Positions 41,601-49,142 of a stretch of DNA of 57,249 nt are shown here, piece after piece. Every line of letters begins with the position of its first letter. Position 1 is the first letter of the stretch. Both the position numbers and the translations under genes were made by a program. A model generated the notes under the pieces. That model worked only from the letters and a program-made list of their open reading frames with translations. It made no database searches and had not been told where the DNA came from. This DNA is from an uncultured Muribaculaceae bacterium (GTDB lineage Bacteria > Bacteroidota > Bacteroidia > Bacteroidales > Muribaculaceae). The DNA lies in NCBI GenBank assembly GCA_905233845.1, contig CAJOFH010000011.1, positions 1-57,249 on the forward strand. The letters are read 5' to 3'.

Positions 41601-41994
41601 CCGAAACTGCACCAGTGAGGTTCACTTTCTTCTGTTGACCATAGCCCACAACTACCACCTCGTCGAGGAGAGCGTTATCCTCGACTAGACCAACTTTGAT
41701 GTTGATGCCAGGATCAACAGTCACAGTCTTGTAACCGACGTAGGAGATTTGGATTTTGCTCTTGCCGCTGGCGCGAAGGTTGAAACGACCATCGGCGTCG
41801 GTGGCGGTGGCGCGGGTAGTACCAATTTCTGATACTGTAGCGCCAATCACGGGCTCACCATTCTCGTCGGTCACGGTGCCCGACACATTGATTAGCTGTG
41901 TCGACATGGCTTGAGGTGCCTGCTCGGCATGGGTGTAGTTTACACTACCAAATGCCAATAACAATGCACCTAACAATGCAATTTGCTTTTTCAT
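38629..41994 (-). CDS. SusC/RagA-like TonB-dependent outer-membrane transporter
   Basis: The protein has 1121 residues from the ATG at 41994. A signal peptide precedes a carboxypeptidase-regulatory-like domain (VSGTVTDENGEPVIGATVSE, near 38-110), the linker LLDEVVVVGYGQQKKVNLTG, a plug (LTIRGVGTLSNGATSNPLIVVDG, ISVLKDAASSAIYGTRAAFG) and a barrel ending SVGLQVTF. LDEVVVVGYG is the classic SusC motif, whereas the first SusC has LDEVVVTALG, so the two belong to different subfamilies. It pairs with the SusD at 36792. The leader is shared with the other SusC gene. Confidence 0.96.
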   Translation of the reverse strand: MKKQIALLGALLLAFGSVNYTHAEQAPQAMSTQLINVSGTVTDENGEPVIGATVSEIGTTRATATDADGRFNLRASGKSKIQISYVGYKTVTVDPGINIKVGLVEDNALLDEVVVVGYGQQKKVNLTGAVSVVDVDKTLTSRPEQDVSKALQGAVPGLTVISNNGDIGESPTLTIRGVGTLSNGATSNPLIVVDGVVVDDLSMINGNDIATISVLKDAASSAIYGTRAAFGVILITTKTGKKDDRINIRYSNNFSWDHATMLPDFPDVPTQLKSAILAKARAGSGSVELFGMYFDQLLPYAEKWKEQNSSRKKYGEMRPYVDENDVGDYRFIGGQPMYYADFDVTDIWYQKAAPGQSHNVSVDGSSGRTTFRMAFGYSGKEDLMPWNTTKRTRYNAIANIQTDFTDWLTVGARLSYNRRFVGRAETWNNMYQYIWRWGSFFIPSGTIDGLDFRVIAMQKDADRRRITHDEMKATAFFKAHITKDLTLNGDFTWQVNDANMSWSDFPIYAWNWNGVNPTYIVGEGSVGTSRSNAKAQTWIGNIYLEYLKSINDAHNFKVMVGATGEKRKFDEFDAYRMLLYSTDYPELNLTYGDNNTWGIGSSTSGYISRFVPWMRGDYATAGYFARFNYDYKGIYLFEANGRYDGSSSFPKNDRWAFFPSFSLGYRFSEEAYFEKARNIVSNGKVRFSYGTIGNEAVGQNMFISTIDAGLLNYLDNTGSKLNYFTMPSWVSTSLSWEKINTINVGLDLGFLNDMITLSAEWFQRTTNDMLAPGRAMPASVGATSPYQNNGSLRSRGWELTVAWRKQFNRDLGLYANFSIGDSKVKVTKWDGPVEVGHPLSTAYAYEGENWGDIWGFETERYFTEADFTGKNADGSWIYAPGVADQTGLESDNFVFGPGDIKFKDLNGDGVIDGGKSTEDDHGDLKVIGNCLPRYEYSFHIGGTYKGFDLDLFFQGVGKRDMWTQSAFVFPMMRNADLAIYANQTKYNIYDPENGVVNISEDNDFPCLWPGNEVGGTVPGISSEGGCHNYYPQTKYLVDMSYLRLKNITLGYTLPRDITKKIYIQNLRLYASVNNLCLLYRGSKDLPIDPEMNAGQGSLGYGTWGRTYPVTRSWSVGLQVTF

Positions 41995-42002
41995 ACGCAC
42001 AT
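41991..42002 (-). promoter_or_regulatory. Three-codon leader frame overlapping SusC start, copy 2
   Basis: The same ATGTGCGTATGA as at 36385-36396, in the same position relative to the SusC ATG, preceded by TTATTAACAAAAAAC. Confidence 0.4.
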
Positions 42003-42489
42003 GTTTTTTGTTAATAAAATTAATAGTTTGAAAGTTATTCTTTTAAAGGAGTTTTTATCATTATTTGGTTCGTCTTTTCATGATGGTCTCTCATACCAAA
42101 ATAAACCTCTATTTTTTATCATCTGCAAATTTGACATTTTTTTTTATTATAAACAAGTTTTTATAATTATTTTTTTTTGGAAAACGAATAAAAAAATCAT
42201 ATTTATGTTATAAAACATATTTTTTGGAGTATTAATTACAATAATTTTTCAAAAATAAATTAATACACCTAAATTAATTAAAGCAATCATAGCAATCATG
42301 GTTTTTGAATGAAAGTGATAAAAAGGCAGCTGGTGTTAATGATTGTCCATTCTTTTTTAGATTTTTTTGACAGGCACACAATTAACGTCATCAGTGAGAA
42401 TATTGCACACTTCATTTCTCCACCATACTTCCATCAACAATAATCTAACCAAGATTCATCTATAAAAAAACAAGGATTGTATATTTCTT
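42003..42489. other. Divergent intergenic region, mostly AT-rich
   Basis: No gene is seen. A possible minus-strand -7 box TATTTTTG lies at 42257-42250 for the SusC operon, but the surrounding AT-richness makes it unreliable. Confidence 0.35.
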
Positions 42490-42521
42490 TTTGATGGTTT
42501 AAACTAAATGCACTACTTTTG
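42490..42521 (+). promoter_or_regulatory. Consensus promoter for the barrel protein gene
   Basis: TTTG (42490-42493), 20 nt and TACTTTTG (42514-42521) lie 76 nt before the ATG at 42598. Confidence 0.7.
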
Positions 42522-42597
42522 TGTCGTATTCTATGAACGCACATTTTTGGTTAGAACCAACAATTATAATTGAGTATAAACATAAAATCATTAATAG

Positions 42598-45500
42598 ATG
42601 AAACACTTATCAAAATTACTAATTCTTGTGATGGCTTTGGTGGCTGTCGCGGCGGGGAAAGCCAACGCGGCGGTTATCAACGGTATCCTCGTTGATGCTA
42701 CCGACACCACCGAGCTCATGCAAGCCAACGTGGCGCTGCTCCAGCAGGACAAGGACAGCACCTACGTCAAAGGCACCATCACCGACTTCAACGGTGTGTT
42801 TAACCTTGAGGATGTCCCCGAGGGACACTACTACCTCAAGTGTAGCTACATTGGCTATGAACCCACCGTAAAGCGTGTGAGCATTGGTGCCGACGGTCGA
42901 GACGTGAACATGGGAATGATTTACCTCAACCAGAACACCATTGTGCTCAAGGAAACCTTGGTGATTGGTGTAAAGACTCCCATCACAGTAAAGGAAGACA
43001 CCATAGAATATAATGCCGACACCTATAAAACTCAGGCTAACGCTGTGGTCGAAGACCTCTTGAAGCGAATGCCAGGCGTGGAGGTGAGTGCCGACGGCAA
43101 GATTACAGCCAATGGCAAGGAGGTGAAGAAAATTCTCATCGACGGCAAGGAATTCTTCAGCGACGACCCAACGGTGGCGTCGAAGAACATACCTGCCGAC
43201 ATGATTAACAAGCTACAAATCATCGACCGAAAGAGTGACTTGGCTCGTCTCACTGGTGTGGATGATGGTGATGATGAGACGGTAATCAACCTCACCGTCA
43301 AGAAAGGCATGAACAATGGGTGGTTTGGAACTGCTACAGCGGGCTTCGGCACCGACAAGCGTTATCTCGGCAACGTGATTGCCAACTACTTCAACAACGG
43401 CAACCAATTCACCTTTACAGGTAATGCCAACAACACCAATAACGTAGGATTTACCGACGGCGGTGCTTCACGTTTCCGTCGTTTTGGCGGAGACCGAGGT
43501 GTTACTACATCACAGCTGCTGGGTGTAAACTTCAATGTGGGCTCCAAGGACGATGAGCACTTCAGAGTGGGTGGTAATGTGATGTACTCGCACACTAGTC
43601 GCGACACTCGTACTTCCACAAGCCGTCAAAACATCTTCAACGACTCCACCAGCTACCGCGACGCGCTCTCAATGGCTCTCGACAAGACCCACAACATTCG
43701 TGGTGACTTCCGACTAAAGTGGGAAATCGACTCGTGCAACACCATCGAGTTCCGACCCAATTTCTCGTTCAACTTCTCGCACAGCGAGAGCGCTGATACA
43801 TCTATGACGCGCGCTGGTGATCTCATGCGCACTCCTGTGAACCGAAGCCTCAGCTACTACGACAATCATGGCAAAAGCTATGAGTTTGGAGGACGATTCA
43901 TCTACAACCACAAGTTTAAATATCATCCAGGACGCAGCTACAGCTTCTTCCTCAATTATAACTATAGTAACATTGACGAGGACGGTAGCACCTACACTCT
44001 CAACAACTATTATCTTAAGGGTGAGGAGGAGACTATCGACCAGGTATATGACAACTTGCGCAAGACCAACAGGGTGAACGGACGATTGAGCTGGACTGAA
44101 CCATTGGGCGATGTGAAAAACGCTCGATTCCTCACATTTGCCTATAGCGCTAGCTACAACGTGTCGAAGGCCAACAAGAGTGTCTATGACATCACTCGCT
44201 ATGGCAACGAAGTGATGCCAGTGCCAAGACTCACAAGGAACGATATCATGCTCGACATCGTGACTAACCCCACCCTGCGCGATATGATTGGTGACACCTA
44301 TGGCGGCTATGCCCTGCAAGATGGAGAGCTGCTTAGCGAGATTATCGACATTGAGCTTGGCGACGAGCTCAACCGCATCTTCAACGAGCAGCAGAGCAAC
44401 GACTTCCGCAACCAGTTCTTCAATCAGGACTTCCAGCTTGGCTTCCAAAAGGTAACCAAGGAATATAACCTCAATGTGGGATTTTCGGTGACTTCGGCAA
44501 TGTCGAAGAGTACTGACCTCATCAACAGTGAGCGAAACATCCCATCGCGTTGGGCTTGGGCAGTGGCTCCTTTCGCTCGATTCCGTTACAAGTTCACTAA
44601 GACTCGCAACATCGCAATTGACTACCGCATGCGCAGCAACCAGCCAAGCATCGCGCAGTTGCAGCCTGTGGCCGACGTGAGCAACCCTTTGAACATCGTC
44701 ATCGGTAATCCTGAGCTGAAACCAACTTTCACCCACCGCATGAGTGTGCGATTTAGCGACTTCAACCAGGACAGCCAGCGTAGCATCATGGCGATGGTAC
44801 ATGCCAATGTGCAACAAAACAGCATCATCTCTACCATCATCAACGATCCAACCACTGGTGGACAAACTACCACCTATACCAACACTAACGGGGTGTGGGA
44901 CGCTATGGCGATGAACATGGTGAGCTTCCCATTCAGCGCAAGCAAGGCGTGGTTCTTCAACAGCAATATCTTTGCGCGTTTCTCGCAGACCAAGGGTTAC
45001 AGCGACGGTGACTACAACCGAAGCACTGGACTGAACCTGAACATCGCTCCAGGTATTGCCTACCGCACAGCTGTTTTTGACCTTGAGCTAAGACCTCGTT
45101 ATGGTTATCAAGTGACTCACAACACCATGCAGACCAGCCGCGACCGCAACGTGCACACTTGGGGGGCTATGTTCAATGGCACTTACTCAGCGCCTTTCGG
45201 ACTCGTGATTAGCACCGACCTCAACTTCAGCACTTCAACTGGTTACAGCGCTGGTTATAACACCACACAGTGGATCTGGAACGGCTCTATCGCTTACCAG
45301 TTCTTGCGCGACAAGAATGCATCAATTCAAGTTTCGGTTTACGACATTCTCGGACAGCAGAAGAACATCAATCGTACTCAGACCGCAAGCTACATTGAAG
45401 ATGCTATCTACAACTCCCTTGGACGATATGGAATGCTCACTTTCACCTATCGATTCTCAACATTTACTAAGGGCCAAGAACCTAAGGATAGGAACGAATT

Positions 45501-45600
45501 CCGTGGTCCTGGTGGACCACCTCCTGGTGGACCCCCTCCTGGAGGCGGACGACCCAGCGGACCTCCTCCTGGTGGATTCGGTGGAAGACCTCCATTCTAA
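42598..45600 (+). CDS. TonB-linked outer-membrane barrel protein with Pro/Gly tail
   Basis: The protein has 1000 residues. A signal peptide (about 1-24) precedes a carboxypeptidase-regulatory-like domain (INGILVDATDTTELMQANV, ITDFNGVFNLEDVPEGHYYLKCSYIGYEP). A plug-like domain follows (VEDLLKRMPGVEVSADGKITANGKEVKKILIDGKEFF), then an OMP_b-brl_3-type barrel to about 965. This type differs from SusC and has no SusD partner; relatives are often linked to peptide or metal uptake or envelope maintenance. The C-terminus is unusual: about 30 residues made of GPPPGG-type repeats ending GGRPPF, replacing the expected final aromatic barrel strand end. Confidence 0.92.
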   Translation: MKHLSKLLILVMALVAVAAGKANAAVINGILVDATDTTELMQANVALLQQDKDSTYVKGTITDFNGVFNLEDVPEGHYYLKCSYIGYEPTVKRVSIGADGRDVNMGMIYLNQNTIVLKETLVIGVKTPITVKEDTIEYNADTYKTQANAVVEDLLKRMPGVEVSADGKITANGKEVKKILIDGKEFFSDDPTVASKNIPADMINKLQIIDRKSDLARLTGVDDGDDETVINLTVKKGMNNGWFGTATAGFGTDKRYLGNVIANYFNNGNQFTFTGNANNTNNVGFTDGGASRFRRFGGDRGVTTSQLLGVNFNVGSKDDEHFRVGGNVMYSHTSRDTRTSTSRQNIFNDSTSYRDALSMALDKTHNIRGDFRLKWEIDSCNTIEFRPNFSFNFSHSESADTSMTRAGDLMRTPVNRSLSYYDNHGKSYEFGGRFIYNHKFKYHPGRSYSFFLNYNYSNIDEDGSTYTLNNYYLKGEEETIDQVYDNLRKTNRVNGRLSWTEPLGDVKNARFLTFAYSASYNVSKANKSVYDITRYGNEVMPVPRLTRNDIMLDIVTNPTLRDMIGDTYGGYALQDGELLSEIIDIELGDELNRIFNEQQSNDFRNQFFNQDFQLGFQKVTKEYNLNVGFSVTSAMSKSTDLINSERNIPSRWAWAVAPFARFRYKFTKTRNIAIDYRMRSNQPSIAQLQPVADVSNPLNIVIGNPELKPTFTHRMSVRFSDFNQDSQRSIMAMVHANVQQNSIISTIINDPTTGGQTTTYTNTNGVWDAMAMNMVSFPFSASKAWFFNSNIFARFSQTKGYSDGDYNRSTGLNLNIAPGIAYRTAVFDLELRPRYGYQVTHNTMQTSRDRNVHTWGAMFNGTYSAPFGLVISTDLNFSTSTGYSAGYNTTQWIWNGSIAYQFLRDKNASIQVSVYDILGQQKNINRTQTASYIEDAIYNSLGRYGMLTFTYRFSTFTKGQEPKDRNEFRGPGGPPPGGPPPGGGRPSGPPPGGFGGRPPF

Positions 45601-45611
45601 AAAACATCATC

Positions 45612-45640
45612 AGCGAGTTGTCACAAAACGGCAACTCGCT
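45612..45640 (+). terminator. Hairpin after the barrel protein gene
   Basis: AGCGAGTTG (45612-45620) pairs with CAACTCGCT (45632-45640). No T-run follows directly. The REP doublet begins 16 bp further on. Confidence 0.6.
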
Positions 45641-45656
45641 AACTTTCACACCAAAG

Positions 45657-45784
45657 TGAAGAAAAGGGGTCAGTTCCTTTTTCTTCATTTTTCGACTTTT
45701 CGACCATTTCCCTCCCATTATTTTCCGTTTTTAACTCTTTTCAACCAAAAAAGTGAAGAAAAGGGGTCGGTTCCTTTTTCTTCA
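45657..45784. repeat. REP doublet, left copy
   Basis: Two hairpins, TGAAGAAAAGGGGTCAGTTC onward (45657-45687) and TGAAGAAAAGGGGTCGGTTC onward (45754-45784), each close to a perfect stem of TGAAGAAAAGG with CCTTTTTCTTCA. They are joined by a 66-bp spacer containing TTCGACTTTTCGAC and TTATTTTCCGTTTTTAAC. The reverse complement of the whole unit occurs at 52859-52995. Confidence 0.8.
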
Positions 45785-45843
45785 TTTTTGGTCAATTATA
45801 ATATTATTAAGGTATTCTCGTTTTATTATTAAAATGATATGTG

Positions 45844-47028
45844 ATGATAAGGAAATTTCAAATAATACTGATATTCACTGTGATATTGGCATTGCCTTCG
45901 CTGGCGGCGAGTAACGACGACATCAAGCTGTGGAGCGATGGACCGCTCACCTGGAGCGACTTCCACCAACTGCTGCCGCCTACTTCGAGCGAGCCTTCAA
46001 AGCTTGAAGTTGAGCTCAGCGCAACGCCGCAGCAGAGCGGTGCCTCGGCAAAACTGGAGGCACGTGCCATTATGCACCGAAATGCATCGGTGGTAAACAC
46101 TGGAATTAAAACCCCCGAGCGATTGCGATACCACCAGTTGCAGTTTGACTTGCTTGAGCTCATGCGTCGCAACTTGCAGGAGGAGATTAACAGCGGCATC
46201 GATGGTGCCACAGTTGAGAAGCGTTTGAAATACTATCAGGATCTGTACCGCCAGCGTGCACGACAAATTGCCCAAGAGACCAAGAATGGCAGCCTACAAG
46301 CTGCCGTAGTCAGCTGGGAGGAGAACATCGACAATCAGCTCAGAAACATTGGCACGCCTCGGGTTCCACAGGTAACGACCATGCAAGGGTGCTATGGAGT
46401 CTATGCTGGTGTGGGATATGACCGTCCCACAAGCTCGCTTTACGACAACTTTGGCGGCAGTGTGATGTTCCATGTGGGTCTCACTGGAGGATATAAGAAA
46501 TTCAAACTCAAGACCGACGTGGCATTTGGGCAGCCGTCCTACCGCAACGACAATATATTCAACATCGCCCCCGACGAAGACGGACGCCCATTGCAAGGCA
46601 ACAACTCGAGCAATCCCACCCACATCATGGCAAGCGTGCAGTTAGGATACACCGTTCTCGAGTATGGACGGTTGAGCATCACCCCCAATGTGGGAGGCTT
46701 CTACAACCACTATGGTTGGGAAGTTGCCAACTATAGCTGGAGCAAGGACGATGAGGGTCACGACGTGCGTTCTATCACAAGTGTAGAACATCGCAAACTG
46801 CACAATTTCAGTTTTATTGCTTCAATTGACTTTGATATCAACCTGAACAGCCGTGTCACTAACACCTCAATCACTGGTTCAAGTCACCGTGAGCGTTGGT
46901 CGTCGTCGCTGCGCATCACGCCTTGGGTTGCTCACAGCAAGTTCAACAAGTGCGACCCCTCGGTGAGCGGCATGCACCTGGGCATCAACGTGAGCTATCT
47001 GGGTCTCGCCCGTCTCTTCCGGTTGTAA
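45844..47028 (+). CDS. Degenerate DUF922 metalloprotease domain fused to beta-barrel
   Basis: The protein has 394 residues from the ATG at 45844 (GTG at 45841 possible). A signal peptide (about 1-23) precedes a DUF922-like domain: LTWSDFHQLLPP (35-46), RLRYHQLQFDLLELMRRNL (93-111), and QETKNGSLQAAVVSWEENIDNQL near 144-167. In active DUF922 proteins the second motif is HExxHFD; here it is YHQLQFD, so the zinc site is lost. From about 185 a beta-rich region (YGVYAGVGYDRPTSSLYDNFGGSVMFHVGL to the final LGINVSYLGLARLFRL) looks like an eight-strand outer-membrane barrel. The role is unknown. Confidence 0.8.
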   Translation: MIRKFQIILIFTVILALPSLAASNDDIKLWSDGPLTWSDFHQLLPPTSSEPSKLEVELSATPQQSGASAKLEARAIMHRNASVVNTGIKTPERLRYHQLQFDLLELMRRNLQEEINSGIDGATVEKRLKYYQDLYRQRARQIAQETKNGSLQAAVVSWEENIDNQLRNIGTPRVPQVTTMQGCYGVYAGVGYDRPTSSLYDNFGGSVMFHVGLTGGYKKFKLKTDVAFGQPSYRNDNIFNIAPDEDGRPLQGNNSSNPTHIMASVQLGYTVLEYGRLSITPNVGGFYNHYGWEVANYSWSKDDEGHDVRSITSVEHRKLHNFSFIASIDFDINLNSRVTNTSITGSSHRERWSSSLRITPWVAHSKFNKCDPSVSGMHLGINVSYLGLARLFRL

Positions 47029-47140
47029 AGAAATGCACAATTGGCTTAAAAACTCTCTCCTCTCTCCTCTTCCCTCTCCCCTAAAAAACTAATTTAATTT
47101 TTTTAAGCATTGTTTTTCTTGCAATTCTAAAACTTTAGTC

Positions 47141-47148
47141 TACATTTG
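47141..47148 (+). promoter_or_regulatory. Promoter -7 box for the DUF4294 gene
   Basis: TACATTTG, 27 nt before the ATG at 47176. CTTG (47118-47121) at 19 nt is a near match to the -33 box. Confidence 0.5.
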
Positions 47149-47175
47149 CACGCAACTAATAAGTTAACACTCTCG

Positions 47176-47817
47176 ATGAAGAAAAAAATGGTCATATTCT
47201 TCCTGCTTGCTTTTGCTGCGATGTTGCCTGTTGGTGCTATGGCACAAGACAATGAGGCATCAACGCTCGAACTGCCGTCAGTTCTCACTAAGGCAGTAGC
47301 GAAGTGGGGATTTGCGGTGAGTGCTAATGGTGACACTATTTACAAAGTTATTCTTAACAACATAACAATTTATCCTCCTGAGCGCTTTAGGAATAAAGAG
47401 GAAGAGGACTTCTATTGGAAAACGGTGCGTGACGTGAAGCGCACGCTGCCCTATGCCAAGCTTATCAACACAACGTTGCAAGAAACCTACGAGTATCTGC
47501 AGACGTTTTCCACTCAAAAGGAAAAGGAACAGTATCTGCAGCAGTTTGAGAAGGCGATTTTCAATCAGTACAAGCCCGAGATGAAGAAGCTCACTAAAAA
47601 TCAGGGAAAGACGCTAATCAAGCTCGTCAACCGTGAGACCAATCAGCGCAGCTATTACATCGTCAAGGCATTCATGGGAAGTTTCAGAGCGGGATTCTGG
47701 CAGACGTTCGGGCGATTCTTCGGCGTGAACATGCGCGAGGGATTCCACCCCGAGAGCAACAAACTCGACGCAATGATCGAGCGCATCTGCATCCGCATAG
47801 AGCAAGGTACACTATAA
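47176..47817 (+). CDS. Secreted DUF4294 protein
   Basis: The protein has 213 residues from the ATG at 47176 (MKKKMVIFFLL); the in-frame start at 47146 lies in the promoter region. A signal peptide (ending AMAQ) is followed by the DUF4294 domain: GDTIYKVILNNITIYPPERF, KEEEDFYWKTVRDVKRTLPYAKL, ETYEYLQTF, EKEQYLQQFEKAIFNQYKPEMKKLTKNQGKTLIKLVNRETNQRSYYIVKAFMGSFRAGFWQTFGRFFG. It is a conserved Bacteroidetes periplasmic protein of unknown function, usually single-copy. Its adjacency to the GYF cluster is across a terminator-like inverted repeat and on the other strand. Confidence 0.9.
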   Translation: MKKKMVIFFLLAFAAMLPVGAMAQDNEASTLELPSVLTKAVAKWGFAVSANGDTIYKVILNNITIYPPERFRNKEEEDFYWKTVRDVKRTLPYAKLINTTLQETYEYLQTFSTQKEKEQYLQQFEKAIFNQYKPEMKKLTKNQGKTLIKLVNRETNQRSYYIVKAFMGSFRAGFWQTFGRFFGVNMREGFHPESNKLDAMIERICIRIEQGTL

Positions 47818-47821
47818 AAAT

Positions 47822-47881
47822 AAGTGCTAAGTAGAAGTATCTAGTCACTATATTGACTGACAACTTACTACTTAGCACTTC
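47822..47881. terminator. Inverted repeat between convergent genes
   Basis: AAGTGCTAAGTAG (47822-47834) pairs with CTACTTAGCACTT (47869-47881), a perfect 13-bp stem with a 34-nt loop, between the DUF4294 gene and the minus-strand GYF operon. Confidence 0.65.
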
Positions 47882-47916
47882 CTACTTCTTCCTTCCTACT
47901 TCCTACTTTTTACTTC

Positions 47917-48738
47917 TCACTGATATTTAGGCGAGGGACCATACTTGTTCTCTGCTCGGTCGCTGTCTTGGCAGAAGAACACTATCAGCATAATGCTCAG
48001 AGCAAGCATCGCTATAACTAATATTATATACAATGCAGCTCCTGTCCCCATCAAGGCGTCGCTGCCTTTGTTGGCGCCAATAATTCCCAATGGAATCATT
48101 ATAGCTGTGAATATCAATGCAACAATAACGGGAAGGAAATACCACCAGCCGCTGCGGTTGGTGTCGTGAAGGCGACGCACACTCACGGCCATCATAGGAA
48201 TCAAGCACACGAGGCTTCCTATTCCGCAGGTTACCGACCCAACGAGCTGCGAAAAGAGATAGAACCACCAGAACTCGCTGCGGCGAGCACGACCAGTGAA
48301 GTCGGCAAACTTGTTGAAGCACACCTTTATCGACTCGCCAAATTCCATTTGAGGACGATAGCCGTAGGTGGCAAAGTGCTGATCACTCTTCTGCTGCTTG
48401 TAGTCTACACCATAGCCAGGTTGACCGTAGCCATTCTGCTGGCCATAACCAGGCTGCTGATAGCCATATTGTTGCTGCTGGTAACCATATTGTTGTTGTT
48501 GGTATGGCTGTTGATACTGTGTTTGTTGGTAGTCTTGAGCAGGAACTGTGTATTCGGGTTGTGGCGGCTGTTGAGGAGCAAAGAGCACTGAAACCTCGGG
48601 CACATCGATAGCCTTTTTCCACCCAGGCATCCCTGAGCACCACACCAAAGTATCGGGTGTAATTCCGTTCGCTATAAGTTGCTCCAGCGGAAACGGTCCT
48701 AACCGCTGATTGTCTTTTCCAATATAATACTGTGCCAT
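47917..48738 (-). CDS. GYF_2-DUF805 membrane protein
   Basis: The protein has 273 residues: an N-terminal GYF_2 domain (3-53: YYIGKDNQRLGPFPLEQLIANGITPDTLVWCSGMPGWKKA), a Gln/Tyr/Gly-rich linker (about 58-125) and a DUF805 membrane domain (FTGRARRSEFWWFYLFSQL, VSVRRLHDTNRSGWWYFLPV, four helices). GYF_2 domains probably bind proline-rich peptides; DUF805 proteins are inner-membrane proteins of unknown role. It is the last gene of an operon with DUF2752 (14 bp upstream) and GYF_2-CD225 proteins. The first 55 residues are nearly the same as those of the protein at 49143. The domain hits are strong and the joint function is unknown. Confidence 0.9.
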   Translation of the reverse strand: MAQYYIGKDNQRLGPFPLEQLIANGITPDTLVWCSGMPGWKKAIDVPEVSVLFAPQQPPQPEYTVPAQDYQQTQYQQPYQQQQYGYQQQQYGYQQPGYGQQNGYGQPGYGVDYKQQKSDQHFATYGYRPQMEFGESIKVCFNKFADFTGRARRSEFWWFYLFSQLVGSVTCGIGSLVCLIPMMAVSVRRLHDTNRSGWWYFLPVIVALIFTAIMIPLGIIGANKGSDALMGTGAALYIILVIAMLALSIMLIVFFCQDSDRAENKYGPSPKYQ

Positions 48739-48752
48739 TGTTGTAAAAATGT

Positions 48753-49133
48753 TTAGATGTTAAATATGTTACGTACTACAAACCATAGCAAAAAACATGC
48801 CACATAAATCCAAGCAAGCACTTTTCCCTCGATAAAATTGGTGACTGATGGATATAGGTTGTGCTTGCGGAGTGCCAAAGCCACGCACGCAAGTAGCAGA
48901 TAGGGTATGCTCAGCACGAAGAAGTAGTTGAACGACAAAGCTTTTCCAACCTCACCATGCAACAATGCGTGAAAAGCGCGCTGAACTCCACACCCAGGAC
49001 AACTAAGCCCTGTAAGCAGTTTCACTGGGCATTGCGGAAACCATCGCAACGTGGGGTTAACAAGGTAATAAACCACAATTGCACCTGTGACAAGTGCAAT
49101 TGTGGGTATAATCCATGTGAACGTTTTTTTCAA
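48753..49133 (-). CDS. DUF2752 membrane protein
   Basis: The protein has 126 residues with three predicted membrane helices and the DUF2752 signature: FPQCPVKLLTGLSCPGCGVQRAFHALLHGEVGKALSFN (about 32-69), with a CxxC-type CPGCG motif. The family is widespread in Bacteroidetes and Actinobacteria, often beside TM2 or CD225 proteins, and has no known function. It lies 14 bp from the gene after it and 9 bp from the gene before it, so the three are one transcript. The Cys motif may bind metal or act in redox chemistry (inference). Confidence 0.92.
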   Translation of the reverse strand: MKKTFTWIIPTIALVTGAIVVYYLVNPTLRWFPQCPVKLLTGLSCPGCGVQRAFHALLHGEVGKALSFNYFFVLSIPYLLLACVALALRKHNLYPSVTNFIEGKVLAWIYVACFLLWFVVRNIFNI

Positions 49134-49142
49134 GTTTACATG

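Noticed and set aside
43714-44865. Minus-strand open frame of 383 codons opposite the barrel protein
   Set aside because: It lies wholly antisense to a clear outer-membrane protein with normal domain order, and its Val/His-rich composition is typical of an antisense shadow.
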